Below are positions 1 to 10,799 of a stretch of 64,000 nucleotides of DNA, in pieces. A program made the position numbers and the translations under genes. Positions within the stretch are counted from its first letter, which is position 1, and each line of letters opens with the position of its first letter. The notes below the pieces were generated by a model, which saw only the letters and a list, made by a program, of their open reading frames with translations, was not told where the DNA came from and ran no database searches. The DNA comes from Taxillus chinensis (lineage: Eukaryota; Streptophyta; Magnoliopsida; Santalales; Loranthaceae): NCBI GenBank assembly GCA_023512835.1, contig CM042092.1, positions 24,417,543 to 24,481,542 of the forward strand, written 5' to 3'.

Positions 1-698
1 GGAAAAGACCGGGAGGAACCCTTGCAGATCTGCGCCGGAGAAGTCGCGCAAGACGAACTTGAGTCGCTGTCCTCGGCCGCCGCGTTGTCGGACGAGGCTT
101 GAGATGACGAGAGTGACATCCCACTCGATTGCAACAACGGCTTCGAGGCCGCCGGAGAGAGCGGTTGGGGGGTGGAAGGCCTCAACAGCTTCGATGATGC
201 TGCCGCTGTCTTCGGCCGCTGAGCGGCGGTGGAGTCCGGATGATGGACCTGTTCTCCTCCTCCTCCACCTCCGCCTCCGCCTTTGGCTCCGCCCTCCTTG
301 AAGAGCTTCACAGCGCGCTTGTTTCTCTGCGCGGTCGGCAGAACCGACTTGCACTGAAGCCCTAAAGGAGTGTCCCAACTGCGAGCTATGTTATCGGATC
401 TGTTCTCGTCCCCTCCTCCGGCTGCGGCGGCGTCGTGGTGTTCCTGGTTTCGCCGTCTCTGGACGGAGACCGATCGGTGCTGCTGGGTCTGCGGCTGCTG
501 CCTGGGAGACTTGGTAGGAAGGAGATGCGGATCGCCGGAGGAGGAGGCGGAGGAAGAAGAAGTGGTCACCGGTGACATGAACCTAGAGCTCACCTCCCTC
601 ACCCTCGGCCGGCGAGGATGGCTAGTCGACGGAGGAGGGAGTGGAGTCGCCGCCGCCATCGCCAACGCCTCCTCCGCCGTCAATGAACTTGATTCCAT
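1..698 (-). CDS. EDE1: EDE1-like (QWRF family) microtubule-associated protein, first 232 codons, partial
   Basis: An unbroken reading frame runs on the minus strand from an ATG at 698 to the left edge (232 codons), so the 3' part with the QWRF domain is outside the window. Residues 28-43 are Arg-rich and contain [14 protein letters not shown], the N-terminal signature of the EDE1/AUG8/QWRF group. A Ser-rich run follows, then RSVSVQRRR (about residues 75-83), GDENR (about 96-100) and a basic stretch near 117-135, then low-complexity Gly and Ser/Pro tracts. This order matches ENDOSPERM DEFECTIVE 1, an augmin-associated protein that organises mitotic microtubules in endosperm and embryo. I chose the start because it is the first ATG after the AT-rich upstream sequence and the frame has no stop below it. 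The family's conserved core is not visible here, so AUG8 or another QWRF paralogue remains possible. Plus-strand ORFs over this region are shadows. Confidence 0.8.
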   Translation of the reverse strand, partial: MESSSLTAEEALAMAAATPLPPPSTSHPRRPRVREVSSRFMSPVTTSSSSASSSGDPHLLPTKSPRQQPQTQQHRSVSVQRRRNQEHHDAAAAGGGDENRSDNIARSWDTPLGLQCKSVLPTAQRNKRAVKLFKEGGAKGGGGGGGGGEQVHHPDSTAAQRPKTAAASSKLLRPSTPQPLSPAASKPLLQSSGMSLSSSQASSDNAAAEDSDSSSSCATSPAQICKGSSRSF

Positions 699-1256
699 TT
701 TTCAGGTTCCTGATCAAATCGATTCGATTTCAGTTTCTCTATTTGTTTTTCAAGGAATTGGAAATTTCGAAATGGAACATCAAAAAAAACCGAAATCAGA
801 ATTTGCTGGAGCTTTTCAAATTGGATTTGTCTGGTATTGATTAGGAAGGGACAGGAGAGAAGAAAACTAGCCGTTGGAGATTAAAGAGACGCCGGGGGCA
901 ACGTGATTTTTCAAAAAAAGTTATATGGCAACGGTTCGATGCCGATCTAATTAATATGGCAGTAGCGTGGGGTATATGCTCCGGTGCGGGTGAATTTGTT
1001 ATAATAAGAATAATAAAATAAAGAAAGAAAATGTTTTAGGTTCATAAATAATAAATGTTTTATATGCTCCGGGTGCGGGTGAAAATGTTTTAGCAGGAAT
1101 AAAATTAAAGGAAATAGAATTATTAAAGGGATATAGTTTTTGATTAACTTACCTGTTTTTAGTATATAAAATAAAAGAAAGTAATGTATTAAGTTAATTA
1201 CTAAAATATCTTTATAATTATTAAAATTTATTAAATAAAAAGTTATAAGAAAGTTG
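699..1256. promoter_or_regulatory. Upstream region of the EDE1-like gene; no other gene seen
   Basis: This stretch precedes the minus-strand EDE1-like start and should hold its 5' UTR and promoter. It is AT-rich beyond about 900 and contains two near-identical short segments around 970-990 and 1060-1080 (tatatgctccgg-tgcgggtga). I see no convincing coding sequence and do not assign a specific TATA box. Confidence 0.4.
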
Positions 1257-1663
1257 CGTCCCCCGATGCTCGCCCGACCTCGCCGCCAGCCCCACCCCAC
1301 GCCGCTACTCACCCCACGCCCGACCACTCAGCCCCAGCCCCACCTCTGCCCGATTGCCCCCGATGCCAGCCCCGCCCTATGTTGCCGCTCACCCCACGCC
1401 AGACTGCTCAGCCCCATGCCCCACCTCTGTCCGACCGCCCCTGACGCCACTGCTCACCCCACGCCCGATCGCCGAGCCCCACGCCTCACCTTTGCCCTAC
1501 CGCCCCGACGCCAGCCCCCACCCCACGCCCGATTGCTCAGCCCCACGCCCCACTTCGCCTCGACCGCCCCCGACGCCATCACCCACCCCATCCCAACTCG
1601 CCGCCCGCCCCGCCCCAAACACCACCCCCACCCCCACCGCTCAACCCCACGCCCGATGCCAAC
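1257..1663. repeat. C-rich minisatellite, ~65-bp unit, about five degenerate copies
   Basis: Units start at about 1308, 1388, 1453, 1517 and 1582, each with a variant of CTCACCCCACGCC followed by GCTCAGCCCCA and CCGACGCCA. The spacing is 65 bp except for the first interval of 80 bp. Strand composition is extremely skewed (C far above G), inside AT-rich surroundings. All frames read as Pro/His/Arg-rich peptides, as expected of such a repeat, so the long ORFs here are not taken as genes. The array is cut at 1663 by the insertion of an LTR. Confidence 0.75.
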
Positions 1664-2025
1664 TGTAATATCTCGTATCAAGTAATAACATAAGATAGCC
1701 GTAATTGGGGATGAAGGTATCATTTTGTGGTAGTAATTATGAATATAGTTGTTTTGACTGCAATTTGGGTCCAATTTGGGGCCTGGATGACCCATGGGCA
1801 TTATTATAATTTTCAGTAGCAAGTTAAAGGGCTAATTGGTTAATTTGATTATTTGGAGATTTAAAAATATTAATATTTAAGAGAAATACAAATTTTCATT
1901 AATAAAGGGCTTTTTGGTATTTTAAATTGATTTAAGATAGGAATTCTAGTATATTAGGAAATCTAGTCTAATTAGGTTTCTTAATCAGCAAGAAGTCTAA
2001 GCTAAATTAGACTCCTGCTCACCTC

Positions 2026-2032
2026 TATAAAT
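2026..2032 (+). promoter_or_regulatory. TATA box of the family A solo LTR
   Basis: TATAAAT preceded by CCTC and followed by a GGGGAGTG-containing leader. About 130 bp downstream is a splice-donor-like GAGGTAAGTG. The related LTR at 55344-57131 has a TATA motif in the corresponding place. Confidence 0.6.
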
Positions 2033-2380
2033 GGGGAGTGTTGGCTGTTGTTTCTGTGAGTATTGAGAGCCCTAGCCATCCTTGGAGCAAAGGAGAGAGA
2101 AAAAGGTCGTGGCTTGAAGCTTCCAGGCGTCTAACAAGTGAAGTCTGTTGCACCGTGTTAGAGGTAAGTGTTTCTATCCTTCTCAAACTCTCCTAGAGTC
2201 CTATAACATCTATGGTTGGTATAGTTTTGAGAATCAAAATTAGAATGAATGACTTTGCATGTAACTGAGATAGGGAGTCTAAATAAAGATGTTTGATGAT
2301 TAAGGTCGTTGTTGAGAATGTATATATCGTTTTAGGGCGGATTCTTCGTATGTTGGAACTGTATGAACAGTAAAGTGATC

Positions 2381-2630
2381 GGGTGAAGCTAATTTTTATA
2401 CCGATAAAATATTTGCGATATTTAAAAGAACTTTCCCTTCTGGTCGGGTGAATTTTGAGGTGGTCGGGTGAACAGTAATTGGTCGGGTGAAGCTAATTTT
2501 TATACGGCTAGAATATTCGCGGTATTTCGATAAACTTTTCCTTCTGGTCGGGTGAATTTTGAGGTGGTCAGGTAAACAAAAATGTGGTTGGGTGAACAGT
2601 AACTTGGTCGGATGATTTTTCTGATATTTT
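2381..2630 (+). repeat. Tandem 104-bp repeat inside the solo LTR
   Basis: The phrase GGGTGAAGCTAATTTTTATA starts at 2381 and again at 2485, with the following TTCTGGTCGGGTGAATTTTGAGGTGG block also duplicated. The submotif GGTCGGGTGA occurs repeatedly through the region. It resembles the U3 tandem repeats often seen in plant LTRs. Confidence 0.7.
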
Positions 2631-3647
2631 TCTTGGATAGCCAGTTAAAAACTCTTCGAAACGGTGAGTATTAGTAGTGAATCAGAGTTCTGTAGAATTA
2701 GTTATGATTTTTCGAAGTTGGAACAGAATCTGCACTGTTTTATTAGCTTGTTTGGTTTCTTTTAATCTGTTCATGAGAATCTAAGCTTGAAACCTTTAGA
2801 GTGAAACCCTAATGAATGTTTGTATATTGTGGTGTGACTTTCATTGTTATAATTGGTGTGCATATATTTATTTATATGCTGAAAATATGTTCGTAATGAT
2901 TGTACACTGGTATGATTTTACTGCGGATGTTATGTATTGTTGATGTGTGATCTTATTATATAGTGCACTATATTTGTTGTGATGAGGTCCGGTAAAGGAC
3001 AAGGGTCCGGTAAAGGGCAGAGGCCCAATTAAGGAAAACAAGGGTACGATGGATCCGGTCAAGGGATATCGGTGCGGTAAAGCACAATTTGCACGGTGAA
3101 GTGCGTGATTGAATTGTTATGAATAATGATGTTATATGTGATGTGATTGTTGAACACTACATTCGCACATTTACACTTTGCATATAGAATTTGTTAGTTA
3201 AACTGACCAGAGAGTGTAAAGGGATAGTCACCTACTGAGCTATGAAGCTCACACCTATGTTGCTAAATCTCTTGTAGGTACTGAAAGGAGATTGGAGGAG
3301 CACTAGTAGTTAAGTGGACCATGATTTTGATGTGATGCATTATGTCATTATAGGACTTATGATTATTGTGTTATTTTTTTGGATTGTGATTTCCCGAACG
3401 TGTGTTCGTGGACATTGTAAGACAGTATAATTATTTTATAGTCTACTTGTTTTAAAGTATTTTGTTTAATGGATATCATTGAGGAAGTACTATCATACCC
3501 TTGTTGTGTGACAGTATAGAGGAGCATGAAACAGCACCCGCTTTGTAGTCTCTATTAGGTGTTAGTCACCAACCCCTTGACCTTTCGGGTGCAGGCATGG
3601 GTCAGTCACGTGCTCAATCTCGGGCTTTCGGAATTGGGAGCGTGACA

Positions 3648-4780
3648 CCAACCCCTATGGCGTTATCACCCCAGCCTTACAACGTCGATCTAGGCAGCAC
3701 GAGCATGGATGATGGAGGACAAGATTGTCAACTTGATTCATCTACATAAGGTAATGCTTGTGAACCTGATAGATGGGAGTAATTAAGATCACCTCATATA
3801 GGGGTATTTGATTCCCATGGTAATAAGTCATTCCTTTCTCTTTTTTGCACCAAACGTGGGAAAGGAATAAAATTCCTTTCCTTTTCTTTCCTTTGCTACG
3901 TACCAAATGAGCATTAAGCATTAGAAAATATTTCCTGTACCACACTCAAACATAATATCTACTTTAACTATGAAAACTTTTACTTTATCGTAAAAATTTT
4001 ATTTTTAGAATCGAGTGTTTTAGATTTTGCTTGTTTTTGTTTTTTTAAAATATGATAGTTATTTTTGAATAATAAAAATTATAATTTTTTTTTAAAAATA
4101 TTTTTTAGATCTCAAAGAAGAAACATAATTTTTTAAATTTTTAATTTTTTATATTCGAAAACACCTATAAAAATGAAAATAGAAAATAGATAAAACAAAT
4201 ATGTTCTTAGACTCCTTAGATAAAACACTTATAACCATTAGATCTTTTGTATCAATTATTTTAAAACTAAACTTTTTTTTCTTGTCATAAAGTTTAAACA
4301 TTTAAGGTGTGAATATTAGAAATTCAATCTTGCTTTTACTTGGATCTAAAAACAGATGTAGATTAAAATGACGTTTTGTTTTTGAATTTAAAAAGAAACA
4401 AATCCAAACATTTTTATCACATCCTCTTTATTTTGGAACTTCACGTCTAAAGGCAGTTAGATGTGGAAGTTATCAAATTATATTTTGTAAATAACTTAGT
4501 GATACAAAATTCAAATTCATAGGGGGCACTAGTGATTCGGTTTCGGCATTAACATTAGAAGTTATCAAATTATATTTTGGAAATAAATTTGTTTTTTAGA
4601 GATTTTTTTAATGTATTTGAGTTGAAAAAGAATTTAGTTTTAGTTTCACTTTTAACTTAATATGATTATTTTATTGAATTTATTGAAAATGTTTCAGTTT
4701 ATAAGAATAGTTGTTGGATCCTATTTTGTCCGAGTAGGACATACATATTTATTTTTTGCTTTAAACTTCTTTTCTAATTG
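3648..4780. other. Intergenic; right flank of the interrupted C-rich repeat, then AT-rich DNA
   Basis: 3653-3750 is the continuation of the sequence cut by the solo LTR. In the frame of the C-rich repeat it stays open to a TAA at about 3747, but I do not recognise the peptide. From 3760 on the sequence is AT-rich with no supported gene. Confidence 0.4.
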
Positions 4781-6599
4781 TTAGAATACTGAAATAGGAT
4801 TAATGATTAACTGCAACGGAAATGAATTTTAAAATTTTTATTCTAGTAGACAAACACCAAAATTTAAACATGAATCAATTAATTTAATTCTACGAAGAGT
4901 GAAAAGAAGAAATCAACCTGAAAATCGGTAATGCAAGAACCATCTTCTTTTCCCTCCAAGAATGAACTCACGATCTGCCTTTGATCGTCCTCGTAGCCTC
5001 ATGGATTCAATCACCAAGTAGTCTTCTCTGCTATTCACCTTCTCAAGGAGTACAGGACTGTGGCACCCTTGGATCAAGGAACACACCTCTGCTAGGGTTG
5101 ACCGTCACCTGCCTCTCTCTCTCTTGGTTGTCAACGATTACACACACACACACACACACACGTTTTAACCTAGGAGGCTATGCATCTATTTATAGACCTA
5201 GGGTTACCCATGTGCTATTATGCATACGCCCCTTTAGTTAAATAATAATAATACATATTATTTAAACTCTTTAAATAATATGATTATTACACAACAAAAC
5301 TAATTAAATAAATATCTAATATTATTTATTCATCAAATAAATAAATAATATAATTATTCATTTAATCACATTAAATGGATAAAATATTTATTATTATTTA
5401 TTAAATTAAATTAAATAAATAATCATGTAATATATATTTAACTCTTAAATATATATATTGATACACGTTAATTAATTAGTTCTTAAACACAGCCAGAGAA
5501 TTATCTTACAACGATCTAGTACTCCATACAAGAATAAACGGTGCTAGTATGATGGACCAAATGGACCTACTTAATCGAAGCTCCAATAAATAATATTTAA
5601 TTAATTAATCTCATTAATCAATTAAATTATTATTTATTAGTTTTAGTTCGAGCCACGATCAAGGACTAAAACTGCACTCTTAGATTAAGTAAATATGATT
5701 ACACGAATCCATAACATAGGATTTGTCTATTGATATAACTGATTGACATGTGATATGATCCTCTACTATGATATTCATAATTAGAGACATGTATCAATAA
5801 ATTCCGTTCAACCTAATTATATCTTTGTTCATGTGTTACCATTAATTCTCCAATGGGCAACCTATTCATGATTCAATCATGAATTATGATTTATAATAAA
5901 CTATATCCAATATAGTTACAAGCGCTTGATTCACACATAAATCCCGAATTAAACAACATGGGAATATCATTACTCTTCATATAGCAAAGCAGTGGATTCC
6001 ACGCACCTGACTTGATGCTCCCACTATTTATAATATTATATCTCCAAGATATCGAGGTATTTGAAGCACTAAGCCTCTCACTCATTGATAAGTCAAAAGA
6101 CATAAATTATAGGCATGAGTTAATCGAATGGTTTGGATTAAGATCAATCTATAAATCAGTTATCCAATGATAGCATAAAGTTCTTCATACAATGCAACGG
6201 ATATTAGTTGAAGAACTTATTCTATCATAGTCCTGTTCAATATGTATGATTACATACTGGTACTACTATTTGTAAACTCTTTACAATGATCCTAGATTAG
6301 ATCAATCCCACTATGGAAATAGTCTGCACCACAATCTTATCAAAATAAAGCATCCCAAACTCCATTAACTGATTGTGAACTAATTTTATACTTAGTCTAA
6401 TTAGTAGATCTATTGTATGTGTCCTACACATACCCAGTAATAGACTTTGATAAGTAATGAGATGTTATAATGCTTGTCCACATAAGAAAGCATAATAATG
6501 CAATCCAATAAATACTTAAACAAAATATATTTCAATTAATCAGAAATAGTTTTAACATAATTAGGATTACACATTGCTTTATATAGCACTATCCTAACA
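4781..6599 (-). mobile_element. Solo LTR, probably Ty1-copia type
   Basis: In element orientation the segment starts TGTTAGGATAGTGC and ends with TAACA; on the plus strand it runs TGTTAGAATACTG to CTATCCTAACA. It is flanked by a perfect 5-bp repeat CTAAT (4776-4780 and 6600-6604). TATAAATAG lies on the minus strand at 5186-5194, and an (AC)n microsatellite is at about 5140-5161. The terminal TGTTAG/CTAACA and 1.8-kb length fit a large plant copia LTR, but with no internal region left the superfamily is inferred. Confidence 0.82.
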
Positions 6600-7327
6600 C
6601 TAATTACTTTGTACAGATAAATAAAGGGACATGACCATCGATTCAAAGGGTGTATTTCAATGGATTCTTTAAAAAGGCTTTCAAATGCCAAAAAATCCAG
6701 TCACATGTGATAGAAAATCAAATTTGAGGATTAATGTCTTCGACCGCGCTCAAATCCGAGGCCAAACGAAGAAGTTATAGCCAAAACTGTGTTTCAACTG
6801 CTAACGACGATAAATTAGTGGCCAATATTTAAAATGACACTATGAATCAGGTCACGAACCTCATTTTCTTACTCTACTCAACGTTTTGAGAAGTTTAACA
6901 TATATATTGCTCATATTCGCTCACAGAAGCTTATTTTCAAAAAATAAAAAAAATCTGGTAATAAACTGATTTAGGAACCCACAGTACAGTTTTCGTGTAA
7001 AAGTAAACTCATTTTCAATAAAAAAATGATACGGGGTCGCTCATCGTGACACTTCAAGTCCAAAAATATGTTTTTCACATTTTATTGGAAACTAAGTTGC
7101 TCTGCCGATCACAAAGACCCAAAACAACAATAAAAAAGTACACAATTACGCAATAAAAACGTTTTTCCTTCTTCTTTTTTCTTTTCAGTCCCTCTCTAAT
7201 CCATGTGGCACCTTTTGATTAGTTGAAATTAAACAAAATAACAATAAAACAAATAAAACAAAAAATAATAAAATACCAACCACAAACTCAATTTCACCCT
7301 TATCTCCTCCCTTCTTCGTCGTCTCCT
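6600..7327. other. Intergenic, nothing recognised
   Basis: AT-rich sequence with no supported coding region or repeat structure. Confidence 0.5.
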
Positions 7328-7426
7328 AGAGATGGCAATGGGGCGGGGCGGGGCGGGTTTGAGGTTGATGACGAAGAAAAGTAATTTCAACTAATCGGAG
7401 CGGGTACGGGTCAAATTGCCATCTTT
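7328..7426. repeat. Short fold-back element with AGATGGCAAT terminal inverted repeats (MITE-like)
   Basis: AGATGGCAAT at 7330-7339 is exactly inverted at 7415-7424 (ATTGCCATCT), with one further mismatched base pair outside. The interior has GGGGCGGGGCGGGG and GCGGGTACGGGTC. The total length is about 95 bp. I see no clear target duplication beyond TA. Confidence 0.55.
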
Positions 7427-9718
7427 ATCGTCTCCCTCAATGTAGATAACACAGTCATCGCCTCGACCCCTCGCCGCGCCACACCGGCTGGTGGACCACA
7501 TCATCTTTAGCTATCCAATCCTTATCCCCTATCTCCTTCTCTCCCGGCCTCCCTTAGACCCAGTACACTCACCCAAATCATCATGGCCGGACCTCGCCCC
7601 CTCTCAAACCAAACTGAGCCATGGCCGAACCTCCAACCCTTGGCCACCACTCGAGCCACCTTCGCTGGCTACAACCCCATCATGGCCAAACTCTAATTCC
7701 TCTTCCTCTATTTAAACTCAACAAAATGCAATCGTCGGGGGGGGGGGGGGGGGCTCTTTGAAACCAAAAAAATATACCATAATTTCTTACCTCTTTCAAT
7801 ACCGAAATCCCTAGAGAGTTCCCTCGGTAGCCAGAATCCCTCCGCCAGCCATTATCATTCCCTTTTCTATGATCCTGAACTACCTAGTCCAAACCTCCAT
7901 CAGCAAGTCCAACCAATTGTTGTTCGTCTCTTCCAATCCCCGAATTCGGAGACATCTTGAATCCCAAAGCCCAGTTCCTCATCTTCTTTCTCCTTCAATC
8001 ACTCGAGGCATGTTAAAAATCTACTAGATTTAATTTGAGATGACCCCCAAGAAGAGCCCCCTTTCTCTGTTGATCATCAGACCATGAGTTTGAGACCATT
8101 GCATCGATCTTCTTGGCTAATCCTGTAGAATGCACAAAGAGTTTGGGGGAAGGTTCATGGAATTTAAGCAGTTGCAAAAAGTAAGAAGCTAAAACAAGAC
8201 TTTATTTTTTGGTCTCCTTCACTGCATTGATCTTCCTTGCTAAAGGCTAAAGTTAAAGCCAAGACGGTGAGATAAAGCCAGAAGTTGTTCCTTAAGACAG
8301 ATTTGTCGGTCTCATTGTAATATGTAATCAAAAATAAAAATAGTGGAAATGAGAGGGAAAAAAACAACAAAAAAAGAGAAAAAAAAGTGAGAAAAAAAGA
8401 GAGGAAATGTATGTTTTATTTTATGGATGTCACTCTTACACACACACACTTTTACTTGTGTTTTAAAAAAAACCAAAAAAACAAAAACAAAAAAAGTTTT
8501 TTAAAGAAATGCAAATGCTTTAAAAAAACAAAAACAAAAAAAGAAAAAAAAATGTTTTTCCTTTTTGTTCCTTTTGTTTTTATCACTTTGGATTTATCCC
8601 TTACAATTGCTCTTAAGATAATCTCTTTTTAAGTTCACCTTAAATTTCCTAGGAAATTGAATTTAATTTCAACTGTAACTAAGAACTTAGAAAAAAAAGT
8701 GCAACTATAGAAAAATAAAAACTTTGGATCCCATTTTAGACCTTACGTCCTTAGAAAAACAAATCAAACTTTAGGCCTCTTAATGTAATTTGATCTAATT
8801 TCAATCTTAAGTAGAAACCTTAGGATGTTTAGAAAATAAGGCAAGACAAGTAAAATTAAATTGGGTAATTAAAACAAGTTAGAAACCAACTCCAAAGATA
8901 GGTACCGAAAGGGCATTGTAGGAGTGTTAATTTTTTCCCATATGTAACCAACTCCCGGACTTAGCTCTAGCAACGTAGATTATTGTTTTTAGGTGACCAA
9001 CTACACCCCAAAAACAGGTGGTGGAGACTTTGTATTTTTTTCATCACCATTCGGGTGAAGGGTGGGAAAACTGCATCCCCGAAAGCGGGTTTTCTCCTGG
9101 ACGAAATCCGGCGATGATAATAGTGTTTTGATATTTTATAATATAAAGTAAAATATGCTATATAAAAATACTTCATTATTCTTACATCACCAAACATTGA
9201 AGTTATAAATAGTAAATATATTCTAAAAAGAGTTAACTAATATAAAGTTTTAAATGGGAGCCCACAACGGAGCCCACAATGGAGGTGGGTCGTCCGACAA
9301 TGTCTTATACAAAATCGCATTTATTCTTGTTGGAGTACTTAAGGTGTAGTATAGACTTGGTGAAAGGGAGTAGGAAGGAACATACTGGATGATCTTGATC
9401 CCTCCGAGTCTAAGCGACATAACAAGTGTGTTATGAAATTGAATGGGGGAGGTTGCTATGCCCCGAGTATCCGAGATGTCTCCTAATGGCATGACCCAAA
9501 TTGGTGTTCGTTCTATTTGAGGAGGGGTAGTGTGAAAAATATAGTGGTGCACAACAGAGGGCTCCAAGATAGTTAATGTGCGAGAAATGATAGAGTCCCT
9601 TTGGAGTTCAAATATGCTGACCTAGTTGAGCTCGGGGAGTACGCCGTTAGATCCTTACACTAATTGATCGAGATTTGGAACCGTTCTCATAGTGAGCCCA
9701 AGACAGGGCGAAACTAAT
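7427..9718. other. Intergenic with low-complexity tracts; possible LTR/leader relic near 8900-9110
   Basis: A run of 17 G lies at 7737-7753, and A-rich tracts run through about 8330-8560. The stretch 8900-9110 (CCAACTCCCGGACTTAGC, then TTTTTAGGTGACCAACTACACC and a GGTGGTGGAGAC block) resembles the LTR-to-leader segment of plant gypsy elements, but no partner LTR or ORF is present. No gene is supported. Confidence 0.35.
7737..7753 (+). repeat. Homopolymer G17
   Basis: Seventeen consecutive G between CGTC and CTCTTTG. Its exact length could be affected by sequencing. Confidence 0.8.
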
Positions 9719-10495
9719 TTATATATGGTCCAATTGACTTTCTACACAATTAAACATGAGCGCCTTACGTTTTGATCTCCTACTTAATGATATGTCTTGA
9801 CTTTGATTGCTTTGACTTTGATTTGAATCCATAAAGGGGAGAACGAAATCATATGCATTACCTATTGAGTTAACCTCATTTCCTAAATTGAGTTCAATCT
9901 TTAGCATGTCAAGACCTTGTTGTGATTGATTCGAGTTCATCCGATTCTTTCCCCCATCAATTTAGTGAATCTTTGGCACATCCAACAAACTAGCCAATAG
10001 CTCTATCAGCTGCATATATGTTACATAACTTATCATAATATTTAACTCTTGTTTGCATCCAACGTACAACTTCAGGTTTAGCTTGCAAAGTTATTATTAT
10101 ATGCATGTACATGGGGAATCAAACAAATTAAGAAATGAACACAAAAGCCTTTATAATATCATGATTTTTTTATGTTTTGTTAGAAAATTCTAGCTTACTT
10201 GAATAATTTCGTGCCACACTTGTGGCTCGGCATCAAACATATCATTCTTTGGATTCCAACCAATGCCACTCCAACCATTGAATATATAGGTCATAACATT
10301 TTCCAAAATGTTCTTTCAAAGTTTTTAATTGATTAGGACCAAAGAAAGCATTCAACTGCTTTAATGTGTTGTTATACCCTGTCATATGTAGGATGATCAA
10401 GCAATACATTATCTATTTCCTCTGTCCATCATAAGTTATCCTTTGAAGGTGCATCCCCATCAATCATGCCCTTTCCATGGGGCATTTTTTTTATC
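9719..10495 (-). pseudogene. MYB/SANT-like ORF1 of a PIF/Harbinger element, decayed
   Basis: Starting at an ATG at 10495 on the minus strand the frame reads into WTEEIDNVLLDHPTYD (about 10425-10380), a Myb/SANT-like helix of the type found in plant Harbinger ORF1 proteins, one codon after a TGA. Further on, RVKYYDKLCNIYAADRAIG (about 10060-10005) matches the second half of that domain. The intervening part is frameshifted. The end, at 9719-9940, is an open Ser/Gln/Asn-rich tail with a basic RRSKRKA patch. In active elements this protein works with the DDE transposase in DNA binding and nuclear import. Its neighbour on the same strand at 10800-11829 is the transposase relic. Confidence 0.65.
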
Positions 10496-10799
10496 TGTAA
10501 CAAAAGTTATGAGGAAACATATACAGGAACAAGTTAAAGAAAATATGTACACAAAATTTAATTGATGAACATCAAAAATTCCATTCATCAAAAGTTTTGT
10601 TTTCTATATTGATAGACATACAATAAAGGCAAACCACACAATTAAAGTTTATAACACTACGAGATAAATATACTCTATTCTCTTAGAGAATGCTCATAAT
10701 CAACCACCCATATGTGATTTGCCATGTTATTTCGTAATATTAATCCTCATCTATACTCCTCATCTTAGTTTTGCTGCACCTCACTATTTGAGTTATCTG

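Larger units (their letters stand above)
1664..3647 (+). mobile_element. Solo LTR of a Tekay/Del-type Ty3-gypsy element (family A)
   Basis: The segment begins TGTAATATCTCGTATCAAG and ends GGGAGCGTGACA. It is flanked on both sides by the 5-bp direct repeat CCAAC (1659-1663 and 3648-3652), a perfect target-site duplication. No internal gag-pol remains, so this is a solo LTR of about 1.98 kb left by LTR-LTR recombination. Its ends match those of the LTR at 55344-57131 (start TGTAAGGACCCGTATTTGAG and end GGGGCGTGACA in element orientation) and both carry the same conserved block near the 3' end (GCACCCGAAAGGTCAAGGGG read on the complement). TATAAAT at 2026-2032 is the likely promoter. Confidence 0.9.

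Noticed and set aside
59..840. Plus-strand ORFs over the left edge (59-301, 370-840, 641-844)
   Set aside because: They lie opposite a 232-codon minus-strand frame with clear EDE1/QWRF motifs and have no recognisable domains.
1254..1822. Proline-rich ORFs across the C-rich minisatellite
   Set aside because: Every frame is open because of the repeat composition; no domain, and the frame runs into an LTR.
3770..3950. Possible hAT-type MITE with GTATTTGATT/CATTTGGT ends
   Set aside because: Only about seven of eleven terminal bases pair and no target duplication is visible.
5140..5161. (AC)n microsatellite as an independent feature of interest
   Set aside because: Ordinary dinucleotide repeat inside the solo LTR; noted there only.
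7491..7715. Pro/Ser-rich ORF
   Set aside because: Low complexity, no motif, and followed by a G homopolymer; not supported as a gene.
9250..9567. 105-codon minus-strand ORF
   Set aside because: No recognisable domain, no homologue that I can name, and no promoter or splice context.
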